DNA of 64,000 bases from positions 3,464,501 to 3,528,500 of the forward strand of contig NZ_JADOVJ010000001.1 in assembly GCF_015752315.1 (NCBI RefSeq), in the 5' to 3' direction. The stretch's first letter is position 1. Each line of letters begins with the position of its first letter. A program made the position numbers and the translations under genes. The notes beneath the pieces are model-generated. The model saw nothing but the letters and a program-made list of their open reading frames with translations. It was not told the origin of the DNA and made no database searches. Positions 33,765 to 43,142 of this stretch are shown piece by piece. Source of the DNA: Nocardioides luteus (lineage in GTDB: Bacteria; Actinomycetota; Actinomycetes; Propionibacteriales; Nocardioidaceae).

Positions 33765-34183
33765 CACCCCCGGTCGATCCGTGCGAACGACTCGTAGTGG
33801 TCCTCGGTGTAGTAGAACTCCCCACCCTCGCCTGTGACGATACGCCGCGCACCCCGGTCATCGGAGCCGGGCGTGGGCACGGTGTACTCGGCGTAGTAGC
33901 CCGAGGGCTCCTCGGGCAGGATCCCCTCGCGGTTGCCGAAGGTGCTGCCGTCCTTGCCCGGGTAGGGGAACGGGCCGCCGGCGTCGATCAGCTCGAGCGT
34001 CTCCACCCCCTCGGGCGGCAGGTCGGACTCCGCGATCCAGGTGAGCCCGCTGTCGGGATCGGTGCCGGTCTTCCCGCCACCCGCGCCTGCGCCTCCGCCC
34101 GATCCGGGATCGCCTCCGCAGCCGGCGAGCAGCGCCATCACCACGGCGAGCAGCAGGGCGACCAGGGCAGACTTCGACCTCAC
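33764..34183 (-). CDS. Guanyl-specific ribonuclease (N1/T1/barnase family) with lipoprotein signal
   Basis: The 139-residue protein has a signal helix ending in a lipobox (LLAGC, Cys22), a Gly-rich spacer and a microbial RNase domain: FGNREGILP, EYTVPTPG (E99), GARRIV (R114) and DHYESF (H129). These are the general base, phosphate-binding Arg and general acid of the Streptomyces RNase Sa group. Most relatives are freely secreted; here Cys22 predicts membrane attachment on the outer face. GGAGG precedes GTG 34183. The partner inhibitor follows immediately. Confidence 0.92.
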   Translation of the reverse strand: MRSKSALVALLLAVVMALLAGCGGDPGSGGGAGAGGGKTGTDPDSGLTWIAESDLPPEGVETLELIDAGGPFPYPGKDGSTFGNREGILPEEPSGYYAEYTVPTPGSDDRGARRIVTGEGGEFYYTEDHYESFARIDRG

Positions 34184-34215
34184 GACGGTCCTCCGAGACG
34201 TACGGACTTGGTCGT

Positions 34216-34587
34216 CTAGAGTGCCATGGCCTGGGCCCGGCGCTTGACCTCCGACCCGCGGTTCTCCCGAAGCGCGTCGATCGGGCGACCCGGGAGGTCG
34301 TCGTCGAGGAAGAGCCAGGCGATGATCTCGCGGTCGTCGTAGCCACCGTCGTGGAGCACGTGGAGCAGCCCGCCCAGGCCCTTGACCGGCAGGCCGTCCT
34401 GGATGAACAGGGCCGGGATGTGCTGGCCCTTGATGCCCGGAGGCACCGCCGCCGCGAGCTCGTGCTCGCGGATCATGGTGCGCACCTTCCCCACCGTCAC
34501 GCCGAGCAACGACGCAGCGGTGGCCCAGTCGATCCACTCCTCCACCAGGACACCCAGATCCTGCTCCGCCAACCGCATCTCGCTCAT
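34216..34587 (-). CDS. Rv2175c-like winged-helix DNA-binding protein
   Basis: The 123-residue protein resembles mycobacterial Rv2175c, a DNA-binding substrate of the kinase PknL: EWIDWATAASLLGVTVGKVRTMIREHELAAAVPPG, PALFIQDGLPVKGLGGLLHVLHDGGYDDREIIAWLF. ATG 34587 lies 7 nt after TAATGT, a leaderless arrangement. It is divergent from the kinase gene, as in mycobacteria. Confidence 0.9.
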   Translation of the reverse strand: MSEMRLAEQDLGVLVEEWIDWATAASLLGVTVGKVRTMIREHELAAAVPPGIKGQHIPALFIQDGLPVKGLGGLLHVLHDGGYDDREIIAWLFLDDDLPGRPIDALRENRGSEVKRRAQAMAL

Positions 34588-34700
34588 AACGATCACATTA
34601 CCGGCCCGGGTAGCCGGGCCGGAAAGTCGTGAGTGGGACCCGCTGGTCCGTACCATTGCCCGGTCCGGAATACTTCTCCAACCGGAGACAGGAGGATCGC

Positions 34701-36824
34701 GTGGCTAGTGAGGCGGACCCCCGCGAGGGCGTGATCGGGCGCCACGGCGGAGGCTCGGCTACCGCATCCGACCCCCTGCTGGGCAAGGTCTTGGGGATGC
34801 GTTACCGGATCGTCGAGAAGGTCGCGAAGGGCGGCATGGCGACGGTCTACGTCGCCCACGACATGCGTCTGGACCGCATCGTCGCCGTCAAGGTCATGCA
34901 CCGGGACCTCGACGAGGAGGGCAACTTCGCCGAGCGGTTCGTCCGCGAGGGCAGGTCGGCCGCGAAGCTGTCCCACCCCAACGTCGTCGCCGTCTACGAC
35001 CAGGACGAGGACGACGGCGTCGCCTTCCTCGCGATGGAGTACATCGAGGGCCACACCCTGCGCGACACGATCGCCTCGCAGGCCCCGCTGGGCGCGGCGA
35101 AGGCGCTCGCCTACATCGAGCCGATCCTGAGCGCGATGTCCGCGGCGCACGCGATCGGCATCGTGCACCGCGACATCAAGCCGGAGAACGTGCTCATCAC
35201 CACCGGCGCCGCCTCGATCTCGCAGCGGGTCAAGGTCGCCGACTTCGGTCTGGCCCGGGTGATGACCAACAACTCCAACGACGCCACCACCGGCAACCTG
35301 GTCGGCACCGTCTCCTATCTCGCGCCCGAGCTGGTCACCGAGTCGAAGTCCGGGCCGCGCACCGACGTCTACGCCGCCGGCGTCGTCCTCTACGAGCTGC
35401 TCACCGGCCGCAAGCCCCACAGCGGCCCCTCGCCGGTCGACATCGCCTACAAGCACGTGCACGAGGACGTACCGCCGCCCTCGAAGGCCGCTCCCGGGAT
35501 CCCGCGCTACGTCGACGCCCTGGTCGCCCGCGCGACCGCCCGCGACCCCGAGCTGCGCCCGGCCGACGCCGGCGTGCTCCTGCGGATGGTCACCCGCGTC
35601 ATGGCCACCCTGTCCGCGGGCATCTTCGACGACCCCGACCTCACCGCAGACCTGGCGCTCCCGACCGCCGGCGCGCCCGACAGGGGTGCCGCGGCCGGCA
35701 ACGCCACCGATGCCCCTGTGCGCGCCCACGACGAGTCCGGCGCGGAGTCGACGGCCGTCCTGCCCGCCCTCGGTCTTCCGGCCTCCGGCCCCTCCGGTCC
35801 CCCGCCGGGCCGGCCCGCGGGCCCGCCGGGACCGCCTCCCGGTGTCGGCCTCCCCGCGGGCGCGCGGCTCTCGCTCAGCGAGCCCGAGGAGAAGGTACGC
35901 ATCGCCCCGACCCCCACGCAGCCGAAGCAGCGCTGGAGCATGCCGGCGACGTGGCGGGGCCCGATCGCGATCAGCGCCGCCGTGGTGGCCGTCGCGCTGG
36001 TGGCGACCGGGATGTGGTGGTTCGTCGACGGCCGCTACGAGCGGGTGCCCTCGGTGGCCGGTCTGACCAAGGCCGCGGCGACCACGCAGCTGCAGGAAGC
36101 GGGCTTCGAGGTCTCGGCCAACACCGAGTTCTCCGACACCGTCGAGGAGGGCGTCGTGATCGACTCCGACCCCGGCCGCGACGACAAGGCGCTGCCCGGC
36201 TCGACCGTGGAGATCAGCGTGAGCAAGGGCGTCGAGGAATACTCGGTGCCGAAGGTCAAGGGCCTGGTCGCCGACGAGGCCCAGGACAAGATCCAGGACC
36301 TCGGCCTCACCGTCGGTGACCCGATCGAGAAGTTCAACGACAACGTCCCCGAGGGCTTCGTCATCAACTCCCAGCCCCGCGCCGGCACGCTGGTGCGGCC
36401 CGGCAAGACCGTGGTGCTGGTGATCAGCAAGGGTCCCGCTCCCGTCGACATCGTCGACTGGACGGGTCGCAACGCCGAGCGCGCCAAGAAGTCGCTGGAG
36501 GCCGACGGCCTGGAGGTCGAGATCGAGGAGGAGGAGAACCAGGAGGCCCGGCCGGGCACCGTGCTCAGCCAGAGCCCCAACTCCGGCACCCTCCCCAAGG
36601 GCGAGACCGTGACCCTCGTCGTCGCCAAGGGTCCCGCTGCCGTCGCGGTCCCCAACGTCGTCGGCAGCAGCAAGGACGCCGCCAAGCAGACGCTCGAGGC
36701 AGCCGGGTTCAAGGTCAAGGAGGAGAAGGACGACTTCCACCTCGGCCTCGACTTCGTGACCCGGCAGGAGCCCGCCGGCGGTGAGGCCCCCTACGGCTCC
36801 GAGATCACGATCTGGCTGAACTGA
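34701..36824 (+). CDS. pknL: PASTA-domain serine/threonine kinase, PknL-like
   Basis: The 707 residues begin with a Hanks-type kinase: VAKGGMATVYVAH, catalytic K64 in VAVKVM, HRDIKPEN at about 165 and DFGLARV with the TGNLVGTVSYLAPE activation segment. A Pro/Gly-rich juxtamembrane region, one membrane helix (about 414-436) and four PASTA repeats (starting YERVPSVAGL, EYSVPKVKGL, PVDIVDWTGR, AVAVPNVVGS) follow. The PASTA repeats probably bind lipid II or muropeptides. AGGAGG precedes GTG 34701. The divergent neighbour encodes its likely substrate. Confidence 0.94.
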   Translation: MASEADPREGVIGRHGGGSATASDPLLGKVLGMRYRIVEKVAKGGMATVYVAHDMRLDRIVAVKVMHRDLDEEGNFAERFVREGRSAAKLSHPNVVAVYDQDEDDGVAFLAMEYIEGHTLRDTIASQAPLGAAKALAYIEPILSAMSAAHAIGIVHRDIKPENVLITTGAASISQRVKVADFGLARVMTNNSNDATTGNLVGTVSYLAPELVTESKSGPRTDVYAAGVVLYELLTGRKPHSGPSPVDIAYKHVHEDVPPPSKAAPGIPRYVDALVARATARDPELRPADAGVLLRMVTRVMATLSAGIFDDPDLTADLALPTAGAPDRGAAAGNATDAPVRAHDESGAESTAVLPALGLPASGPSGPPPGRPAGPPGPPPGVGLPAGARLSLSEPEEKVRIAPTPTQPKQRWSMPATWRGPIAISAAVVAVALVATGMWWFVDGRYERVPSVAGLTKAAATTQLQEAGFEVSANTEFSDTVEEGVVIDSDPGRDDKALPGSTVEISVSKGVEEYSVPKVKGLVADEAQDKIQDLGLTVGDPIEKFNDNVPEGFVINSQPRAGTLVRPGKTVVLVISKGPAPVDIVDWTGRNAERAKKSLEADGLEVEIEEEENQEARPGTVLSQSPNSGTLPKGETVTLVVAKGPAAVAVPNVVGSSKDAAKQTLEAAGFKVKEEKDDFHLGLDFVTRQEPAGGEAPYGSEITIWLN

Positions 36825-36826
36825 CC

Positions 36827-37735
36827 TTGACCACTTCTCGGACCTCTCTTCGCAACCCGATCGGCACCCACGTACAGGTCGGCAAAGGTCTCGTCGCAGG
36901 TGCTCTCGCCAACACCGATGCGGTCGGCGGCGAGACGCTGCAGATCTTCGTCGGCAACCCGCGTGGCTGGGCGCTGTCGGCCGGCAAGCCGGCCGAGGAC
37001 AAGGCGTTCCGGGCCGAGCTCGAACGGCGCGGGATGCGCGCCTTCGTCCACGCTCCCTACCTGGTCAACCTGGGGTCGCCGACCCCGGCGACCTACGAGA
37101 GGTCGGCCGCCCTGGTCGCCCACAACCTCCGCCGCGCCGCCGACATCGGGGCCGAGGGCGTCGTGATCCACACCGGGTCGTTCGTCTCTCCCGAGGGCGA
37201 CGCCCGGGAGAAGTACGCCGCCGCGATGAAGCAGGTGCGCGAGGCGCTGCTGCCCGTGCTCGACGAGATCTCCGCCGAGGACGCGCCCTGGCTGCTGCTG
37301 GAGCCGACCGCGGGCCAGGGCCGGTCGCTGTGCGCCGGCGTGGAGGACCTCCCTGCCTATCTCGAGGCGCTCGACTTCCATCCCAAGGCCGGGATCTGCC
37401 TGGACACCTGCCACGTCTTCGCCGCCGGCGCCCCGCTCGACGAGCCCGGTGGCGCCACCGCCTGTGTCGACCGGATCGTCGAGATCGGCGGCGCCGGGCG
37501 GCTGCGGCTGATCCATGCCAACGACTCCAAGGACGTACGCGGCAAGAACCTCGACCGCCACGAGCAGATCGGCCGCGGCCACATCGGCACGACGGCTTTC
37601 GAGGAGCTCTTCGCCCATCCGGCGACCGCTGGGGTGCCCTTCATCCTCGAGACCCCCGGCTCCCGCGACGCGGAGAACCGCGATATCCCCCTGCTCCGCG
37701 ATCTGCGGGCTTCGGCGCACCGTCAAGGCGTGTGA
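36827..37735 (+). CDS. nfo: Endonuclease IV-family apurinic/apyrimidinic endonuclease
   Basis: This zinc TIM-barrel enzyme nicks DNA 5' to abasic sites. The 302 residues show the metal-ligand series [54 protein letters not shown] and ILETPG. The frame opens with TTG two bases after the kinase stop; no better-placed ATG or GTG lies before the conserved IGTHV. It is probably co-transcribed with the kinase gene. Confidence 0.92.
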   Translation: MTTSRTSLRNPIGTHVQVGKGLVAGALANTDAVGGETLQIFVGNPRGWALSAGKPAEDKAFRAELERRGMRAFVHAPYLVNLGSPTPATYERSAALVAHNLRRAADIGAEGVVIHTGSFVSPEGDAREKYAAAMKQVREALLPVLDEISAEDAPWLLLEPTAGQGRSLCAGVEDLPAYLEALDFHPKAGICLDTCHVFAAGAPLDEPGGATACVDRIVEIGGAGRLRLIHANDSKDVRGKNLDRHEQIGRGHIGTTAFEELFAHPATAGVPFILETPGSRDAENRDIPLLRDLRASAHRQGV

Positions 37736-37784
37736 CCTAGGCTTGTTGACGCACGGGAGTGATCTTCGACGCCATGGGGGTGGC

Positions 37785-38975
37785 ATGACCAGCTGCGCAC
37801 AGTGTGGACACCGGCTGTCCGATGAGCCGACCTGTCCGGTGTGTGGTCTCGAGGTAGCCACGGAGCCCGACCGAGCAGCCGAGGCTGACTCCATCGATGT
37901 AGAGGAAAGGACGCCACCCGTGTCCAGTGCTGAAGCGAAGCCCGAGGCAACGCACGCTGCTGAAGCGGAGCCCGAAGCCATCGACCCCGCTGCGGACGAC
38001 CTCGACGAGCCCAACGAGGCCACCGTGATCCGCAAGCCCGTCGAGTCGACCGCCCCGGAGGCCGTCGAGGACGTGCCCGACGCGGAGCAGACCTCGCTGA
38101 GCCTGCCCCGGATCAGCGCCTACGGCGACGAGGACCGGCCGGGACCGGCGTCGTCGATCGCCGGCACCGACGACGAGCCCGTCGAGCGCACCTCGAGGCG
38201 TCAGTCGCCCGATGTCGAGGAGAAGCTCGACACCGACGAGCCCGACGGTTCCACCGCGATCCGCGTGTCCTACGCACCACCGACCGCCCCGCCGCCGACC
38301 ACTCCCCCGTCGGCGCAGGCGCCGGCCGCCGAGGAGGCGGCCGCCGAGGTCGCGGTGATCCCCGAGCCGGAGCCGAAGCCCATCCCGGACCCCTCGCCCA
38401 TCCCGGACCCCTCGCCCTTCCCGGAGCCCGAGCCCGTCCCGGGGCCTGACCCTGTCCCCGACCCGGAGCCGACGCCCACCCCGATCCCCGAGCCGGGGCC
38501 GATCCCGGAGCCCGAGCCTGTCCCCGGGCCCGATCCTGTCCCCGACCCCGAGCCCGAGCCGGTCTCCGAGGCCACGGTGGAGGCTGCGTACCACCCCTTC
38601 GTGCAGCCGTCGGGGAAGCTCGTCCAGGAGCAGCGGAACGGTCAGGCCCGCCGCTGGGCGCCGCAGGAGACGGTCGTGGAGGAGACCGCGGCCGACCAGG
38701 TCTACGAGACCGAGCCCGCCTACGCGGCCGGCTACGCCGAGGGGGCCTACGCCACCGACGAGGCGGCCGACTGGCAGAACGGCTACGGATACGCCGGCGA
38801 GCAGGAGCCGATCGAGCAGGACTTCGGCGACTACGGCGTCCAGCAGGAGTACGTCTCCTCGCTGATGGCCGCCGAGCCCGAGGACAACCCCTCGACCTGG
38901 ATCGTGCTGCTGTGGGTCGGAGCGATCTTCATGATCGTGATGTTCGTGCTCGGTGTCTGGCTGATGACGCTGTAA
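37785..38975 (+). CDS. Tail-anchored protein with N-terminal zinc ribbon and Pro/Glu-rich repeat
   Basis: The 396-residue protein starts with a four-cysteine zinc ribbon (C4, C7, C17, C20: [13 protein letters not shown]). A 170-residue acidic region follows, then a repeat of about 70 residues built on P-E-P, P-D-P and I-P ([17 protein letters not shown] occurs with variations). A Tyr/Glu-rich segment and a single membrane helix at the very C-terminus ([20 protein letters not shown]) end it. The topology suggests a cytoplasmic protein held by its tail. I do not recognise a family. The Pro-rich rod could reach a distant partner. Confidence 0.8.
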   Translation: MTSCAQCGHRLSDEPTCPVCGLEVATEPDRAAEADSIDVEERTPPVSSAEAKPEATHAAEAEPEAIDPAADDLDEPNEATVIRKPVESTAPEAVEDVPDAEQTSLSLPRISAYGDEDRPGPASSIAGTDDEPVERTSRRQSPDVEEKLDTDEPDGSTAIRVSYAPPTAPPPTTPPSAQAPAAEEAAAEVAVIPEPEPKPIPDPSPIPDPSPFPEPEPVPGPDPVPDPEPTPTPIPEPGPIPEPEPVPGPDPVPDPEPEPVSEATVEAAYHPFVQPSGKLVQEQRNGQARRWAPQETVVEETAADQVYETEPAYAAGYAEGAYATDEAADWQNGYGYAGEQEPIEQDFGDYGVQQEYVSSLMAAEPEDNPSTWIVLLWVGAIFMIVMFVLGVWLMTL

Positions 38976-38982
38976 CGCCTGT

Positions 38983-39450
38983 ATGCCGAGAATCATCGTC
39001 GCCGAGATCGACAGCGACGAGCAGCGCGCCCTTGCCCTCGACGTATGGCGAGCGGCCAACGCCGCTCGCCGCCGCACCGCCACGGAGGCCCGCGTCCGCC
39101 GGGTCCGCGAGAAGCTGGCCGGCGCCGAGCTCGCGCTGCTCGCCCACTACGGCACCCGGCCGGCGGGCATGCTGGTCGCCGAGACCTATCTGGTCGACGG
39201 CGTGCCCCTGCCCGGCTACGGCCACATCTCGATGGTCTTCGTGGACCCCGCCGTCTGGGGCTCCCACGTCGGCACCGAGATGATCCGCGACCTCCAGGCA
39301 CGCGGCTGGGAGGGCCTCAGCGTCTGGACCCGCACCGACAACCGCCGCGCCCAGCGCCTCTACGAGCGCACCGGGTTCACCGACACCAACAACCGCAGCA
39401 CCCTCCACGACGGCGACGAGATCATGCAGCTCGCCTGGGCGAGGAGCTGA
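38983..39450 (+). CDS. GNAT-family N-acetyltransferase
   Basis: The 155-residue protein shows the GNAT core: GMLVAETYLVDG, GYGHISMVFVDPAVWGSHVGTEMIRDLQARG (acetyl-CoA loop) and VWTRTDNRRAQRLYERTGFTDTN. The substrate is unknown. It starts 7 bp after the upstream gene and is probably co-transcribed with it. Confidence 0.88.
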   Translation: MPRIIVAEIDSDEQRALALDVWRAANAARRRTATEARVRRVREKLAGAELALLAHYGTRPAGMLVAETYLVDGVPLPGYGHISMVFVDPAVWGSHVGTEMIRDLQARGWEGLSVWTRTDNRRAQRLYERTGFTDTNNRSTLHDGDEIMQLAWARS

Positions 39451-39505
39451 TGCCCCGGCCCAGAATTAATTTGTTGAGCGAATTTACGAAAACCCCGTCG
39501 GGTGC

Positions 39506-39570
39506 GCGAGCGCGTCACTACGCTCGCCGGGAGCAGCACAACTTCTTGATACTCGCCGCGTCTTCGCGGC
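39506..39570 (+). promoter_or_regulatory. Two hairpins in the leader of the GH20 gene
   Basis: GCGAGCG (39506-39512) pairs with CGCTCGC (39521-39527). GCCGCG (39555-39560), TCTT, CGCGGC (39565-39570) forms a second perfect stem ending a few bases before the AGAGG ribosome-binding site. The preceding 39464-39500 is AT-rich for this genome and probably holds the promoter, but I could not assign hexamers. Confidence 0.5.
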
Positions 39571-39585
39571 AGAGAGGAATGTTGA

Positions 39586-41631
39586 ATGTCTCGCTCGATA
39601 CTCGCCGCAGCCGCCGCTCTGACCCTCGCCGGCTGCCTGGTCACCATGGCGGCCCCGTCGGCCACCGCTTCCACCCCCACCTCCGCTCCCGACACCCCCG
39701 TCCCGGGTCTGGTCCCCCTCCCGGTGCAGGTCACCGAGCAGTCCGGCCCCGACTTCGTCCTCACCCCCGGCGCGCGCATCGTCGCCCGCGGTGCGGCCGC
39801 ATCGGTCGGGCGCCTGCTCGCCACCACGCTCCGTGCGTCGACCGGCTATGCCCTCCCCGTCATCTCCGCACACCCGAAGCCCACCGATCTGCAGCTGGTC
39901 ATCGACCCCGGCGCCGACTACGGCCAGGTGGCGGGCAACCCCGAGGCGTACACCCTCTCCTCCGGCCGCTCAGGCCTGCGGATCAGCGGGGCGACCCGGC
40001 ACGGGCTCTTCAACGGCACCCAGACGCTGCGCCAGCTGCTCCCGGCCTTCGCCGGTTCGTCCGTACGCGTGCACCAAACCTGGAGCGTGCCGGCCGTGAA
40101 GGTCCTCGACGCGCCGCGGTTCGGCTATCGCGGGATCATGCTCGACGTCGCCCGGTCATTCCAGACCGTCGACGAGGTCAAGCAGATCATCGACGCCGCC
40201 GCCTCCGCCAAGCTGTCGGTGCTGCACATCCATCTCGCCGATGACCAGGGCTGGCGCATCCAGATCACCAACGACGGACGCGCGGCCGGCGACGACATCG
40301 ACTACACGGCGCTGACACGAGAGTCGGGCGGAACAGCGGTCACCTCCAACTCCTACCAGGCCCTGGACGGCCACACCGGCTACTACACCCAGGCCCAGTT
40401 CCGCGACCTGGTCGCCTACGCCGCCGAGCGCGAGATCGAGGTCGTCCCGGAGGTCGACATCCCGGGCCACACCAACGCGGCGCTGCACGCAATCCCGCAG
40501 CTCAACACCGCGGGATCGAGCCACACCGGCACCGCCGCGGAGCCGGTGGCGCCGGTCAACAGCACGATCGACGTCGGCTACTCCTATCTCGACCCGTACG
40601 CCGAGGTCAGCTACACCTTCGTCCAGCACGTCTTCGCGCAGCTGGCCGAGATGACACCCGGCGATTACCTGCACATCGGTGGCGACGAGTCGCACGCCAT
40701 GACCGCCCGCTACGGGCACCAGGGCTACGTCGACTTCGAGAAGCGGGCCGTGGACATCGTGCACGACCTGGGGAAGAAGACGCTGGGCTGGAACGAATAC
40801 TCGGAGACGACCCTCACTCCCGGCGACGGGGTGCAGTACTGGGCCGGCTCGACCGACTTCGCCAAGCGCGCCATCACCGAGGACGGCGCCAAGCTGCTGG
40901 TCTCACCGGGCAACAAGTCCTATCTCGACATGAAGTACAACCCCAAGACGCCGATCGGGCTGTCCTGGGCGTGCTCGGGCTCGTGCGACTTCCCCGACTA
41001 CTACGCCTGGAGCCCCGAGAACGTCGTCCCCGGGGTCGGTGACGCCGACATCCTGGGCACCGAGGCGCCGCTGTGGTCGGAGACCGTCCGTGGCGTGAGC
41101 AACGCGGAGTTCATGATGTTCCCGCGGGCCCTCGCGCACGGCGAGGTCGGCTGGACCCAGGAGTCGCTGCGCGACGGGGCCGACTTCGCCCGCCGGGTCG
41201 CCGACGTCGGCATCCGGCTCAACACCGCCGACACCAACTTCTACGACGGCCCCCACGCCGCCTGGTCCACCGCCGTGACCGGCACCGATGCAGTCGTACG
41301 CCGCGGCTCCTCCGCCACCATCGCGGTCGGTCTGCTCGCCGCACCGGGCACGAAGACGGACGGATCCACGGTCGCCGTCGACGCGGTCGACGACGCCGAT
41401 GGCCTGGGCGGCTCCGCGCTCACGGGCGCGCTCGGGGCGACGGTCCGCTTCGGTGACGGCACCGCCGGCGTACCCGCGACCTTCACCACGGCCACCCCAC
41501 GCGACGGGCTCCACGCGGCGGGTGTCTACCGGATCAGCGCGTCGCACCGCTACGCGCGCCCGGGCACCTATCACGGGACGGTGACGACCTCGGACGGACG
41601 CACGGCCACATTCACGGTCAGGGTTCGCTGA
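39586..41631 (+). CDS. Secreted GH20 beta-N-acetylhexosaminidase
   Basis: The enzyme removes terminal GlcNAc/GalNAc from chitin oligomers or wall fragments. The 681 residues comprise a signal sequence (LAGC at 14-17 could make it a lipoprotein; an Ala-rich cleavage site follows as the alternative) and an N-terminal GH20b domain. The catalytic barrel begins FGYRGIMLDVARSF and carries the Asp-Glu pair D367-E368 in HIGGDES. LGWNEYSE, the substrate tryptophans and a beta-rich C-terminal domain follow. Confidence 0.94.
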   Translation: MSRSILAAAAALTLAGCLVTMAAPSATASTPTSAPDTPVPGLVPLPVQVTEQSGPDFVLTPGARIVARGAAASVGRLLATTLRASTGYALPVISAHPKPTDLQLVIDPGADYGQVAGNPEAYTLSSGRSGLRISGATRHGLFNGTQTLRQLLPAFAGSSVRVHQTWSVPAVKVLDAPRFGYRGIMLDVARSFQTVDEVKQIIDAAASAKLSVLHIHLADDQGWRIQITNDGRAAGDDIDYTALTRESGGTAVTSNSYQALDGHTGYYTQAQFRDLVAYAAEREIEVVPEVDIPGHTNAALHAIPQLNTAGSSHTGTAAEPVAPVNSTIDVGYSYLDPYAEVSYTFVQHVFAQLAEMTPGDYLHIGGDESHAMTARYGHQGYVDFEKRAVDIVHDLGKKTLGWNEYSETTLTPGDGVQYWAGSTDFAKRAITEDGAKLLVSPGNKSYLDMKYNPKTPIGLSWACSGSCDFPDYYAWSPENVVPGVGDADILGTEAPLWSETVRGVSNAEFMMFPRALAHGEVGWTQESLRDGADFARRVADVGIRLNTADTNFYDGPHAAWSTAVTGTDAVVRRGSSATIAVGLLAAPGTKTDGSTVAVDAVDDADGLGGSALTGALGATVRFGDGTAGVPATFTTATPRDGLHAAGVYRISASHRYARPGTYHGTVTTSDGRTATFTVRVR

Positions 41632-41643
41632 CCAGTCGCCGCA

Positions 41644-41676
41644 GTCGGCGCGTCCTGCTCCGCAGGGCGCGCCGAC
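41644..41676. terminator. Bidirectional terminator hairpin between GH20 and aroG genes
   Basis: The arms 41644-41658 and 41662-41676 pair over 15 bp with one G-T pair and a TCC loop, between convergent genes. There is no T-tract, as is common in high-GC actinobacteria. Confidence 0.8.
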
Positions 41677-41691
41677 TCTGCGTCCGGCGGG

Positions 41692-43032
41692 CTACTTGTT
41701 ACGGAGCATCTCGGCGACCTGGAACGCCATCTCGAGCGACTGGACGCGGTTGAGGCGCGGGTCGACCACGGACTCGTAGCGGTGCACGAGGCCGGCCTCA
41801 TCGAGCTCCTCGCCGCCGCCGATGATCTCGGTGACGTCGTCACCGGTGTTCTCCACGAGGATGCCGCCGGGGACGGTGCCGAGGGAGTGGTGGACGTCGA
41901 AGAAGCCCTGGACCTCGTCGAGGACGTCCTCGAAGCGGCGCGTCTTGTAGCCGTTGGAGGTGGAGAAGGTGTTGCCGTGCATCGGGTCGGAGATCCAGGT
42001 GACGTTGACGCCCTCGGCAGTGATCTTCTCGACCAGACCGGGCAGCCCGTCGCGCACCTTGTCCGCACCGAAGCGGGTGATGAAGGTGAGCCGGCCCTCC
42101 TCGTTCTTCGGGTTGAGCTTGGCGGCCAGCGCGAGCGCGTCGTCGGGGGTCGCGGTGGGGCCGAGCTTGCAGCCGATCGGGTTGTTGAGGTGGCGGAAGT
42201 ACTCCACGTGGGCGCCGTCGAGCTGACGGGTGCGCTCACCGATCCAGACGAAGTGGCCCGAGACGTTGTAGGGCGTCTCGGTGCGCGAGTCGATGCGGGT
42301 CATCGCGTGCTCGTACTCGAGCAGCAGCGCCTCGTGCGAGGAGTAGAAGTCGACCCGGTGGAACTCCTCCGGGTCGGCGCCGATGGCCTCCATGAAGGCG
42401 ATCGCACGCTCGATCTCGGAGCCCATCGCCTCGTACTTCGCACCGACGGGCGAGTTGCGCACGAACTCGGAGTTCCAGGTGTGCACCTGGCGCAGATCGG
42501 CGTAGCCACCGGTGGTGAAGGCGCGCACGAGGTTCAGGGTCGAGGAGGAGGCGTGGTAGACGTCCAGCAGCCGCTGCGGGTCGGGGATGCGGGACTCCTC
42601 GGTGAACTCGAAGCCGTTGACCGCGTCGCCGCGGTAGGCCGGCAGGGTCACCCCGTCGCGGGTCTCGGTGTCGGAGGAGCGCGGCTTGGCGTACTGCCCG
42701 GCGAGACGGCCGATCTTCACGACCGGGACGGAGGCTGCGTACGTCAGGACCACGGCCATCTGCAGCAGCACCCGGAGCTTGTTGCGGGTGTTGTCGGCGG
42801 TCGCCTCGGCGAAGACCTCGGCGCAGTCGCCGCCCTGCAGGATGAACGCCTCGCCGCGGCCGGCGGCGGCGATCGAGCTCTTGAGCTGGTCGCACTCCCC
42901 CGCAAAGACGAGCGGCGGCTGCTTCCTCAGCTTCTCGACCGCCGCGGCCAGCGCGGCCGGGTCGGAATAGGTCGGCTGCTGGAGGGCTCCGATGGCGTGC
43001 AGCTGCTCGAGGGAGGGGAAGGCGTCGTTCAC
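41692..43032 (-). CDS. aroG: Class II DAHP synthase (first shikimate-pathway enzyme)
   Basis: The enzyme condenses PEP with erythrose-4-phosphate. The 446 residues match the plant/actinobacterial type II family: LVFAGECDQLK, ILQGGDCAEVF, KIGRLAGQYAKPRS, WNSEFVRNSPVG, FYSSHEALLLEYE, SGHFVWIGERTRQLDGAHVEYFR, NPIGCKLGPT and ISDPMHGNTFS. The GTG start lies 7 nt after TACCCT, implying a leaderless mRNA. Position after the pknL region is as in mycobacteria. Confidence 0.96.
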   Translation of the reverse strand: MNDAFPSLEQLHAIGALQQPTYSDPAALAAAVEKLRKQPPLVFAGECDQLKSSIAAAGRGEAFILQGGDCAEVFAEATADNTRNKLRVLLQMAVVLTYAASVPVVKIGRLAGQYAKPRSSDTETRDGVTLPAYRGDAVNGFEFTEESRIPDPQRLLDVYHASSSTLNLVRAFTTGGYADLRQVHTWNSEFVRNSPVGAKYEAMGSEIERAIAFMEAIGADPEEFHRVDFYSSHEALLLEYEHAMTRIDSRTETPYNVSGHFVWIGERTRQLDGAHVEYFRHLNNPIGCKLGPTATPDDALALAAKLNPKNEEGRLTFITRFGADKVRDGLPGLVEKITAEGVNVTWISDPMHGNTFSTSNGYKTRRFEDVLDEVQGFFDVHHSLGTVPGGILVENTGDDVTEIIGGGEELDEAGLVHRYESVVDPRLNRVQSLEMAFQVAEMLRNK

Positions 43033-43089
43033 GTGCCTCAGGGTACGCGGATCGAGCGATTGTTACGAAGTCATCTCAGACACGGCGAG

Positions 43090-43123
43090 GCCGGCGTACG
43101 CCCTGTGCAGAACGTGCGCCGGC
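43090..43123 (-). terminator. Terminator hairpin after the amino-acid permease gene
   Basis: The arms 43090-43100 and 43113-43123 pair over 11 bp (one G-T) with a 12-nt loop, 20 bp after the permease stop. It may also insulate the aroG promoter. Confidence 0.7.
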
Positions 43124-43142
43124 CCCGACCGGTTTCACCTCG

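Noticed and set aside
37921..37945. A GCGAAGC occurrence near 37935 considered as another repeat copy
   Set aside because: It is inside coding sequence for an Ala/Glu-rich region and has no palindromic arms.
38380..38580. A CRISPR-like array in the repeated segment
   Set aside because: The repetition is the codon pattern of a Pro/Glu-rich protein repeat, in frame, with no spacer structure.
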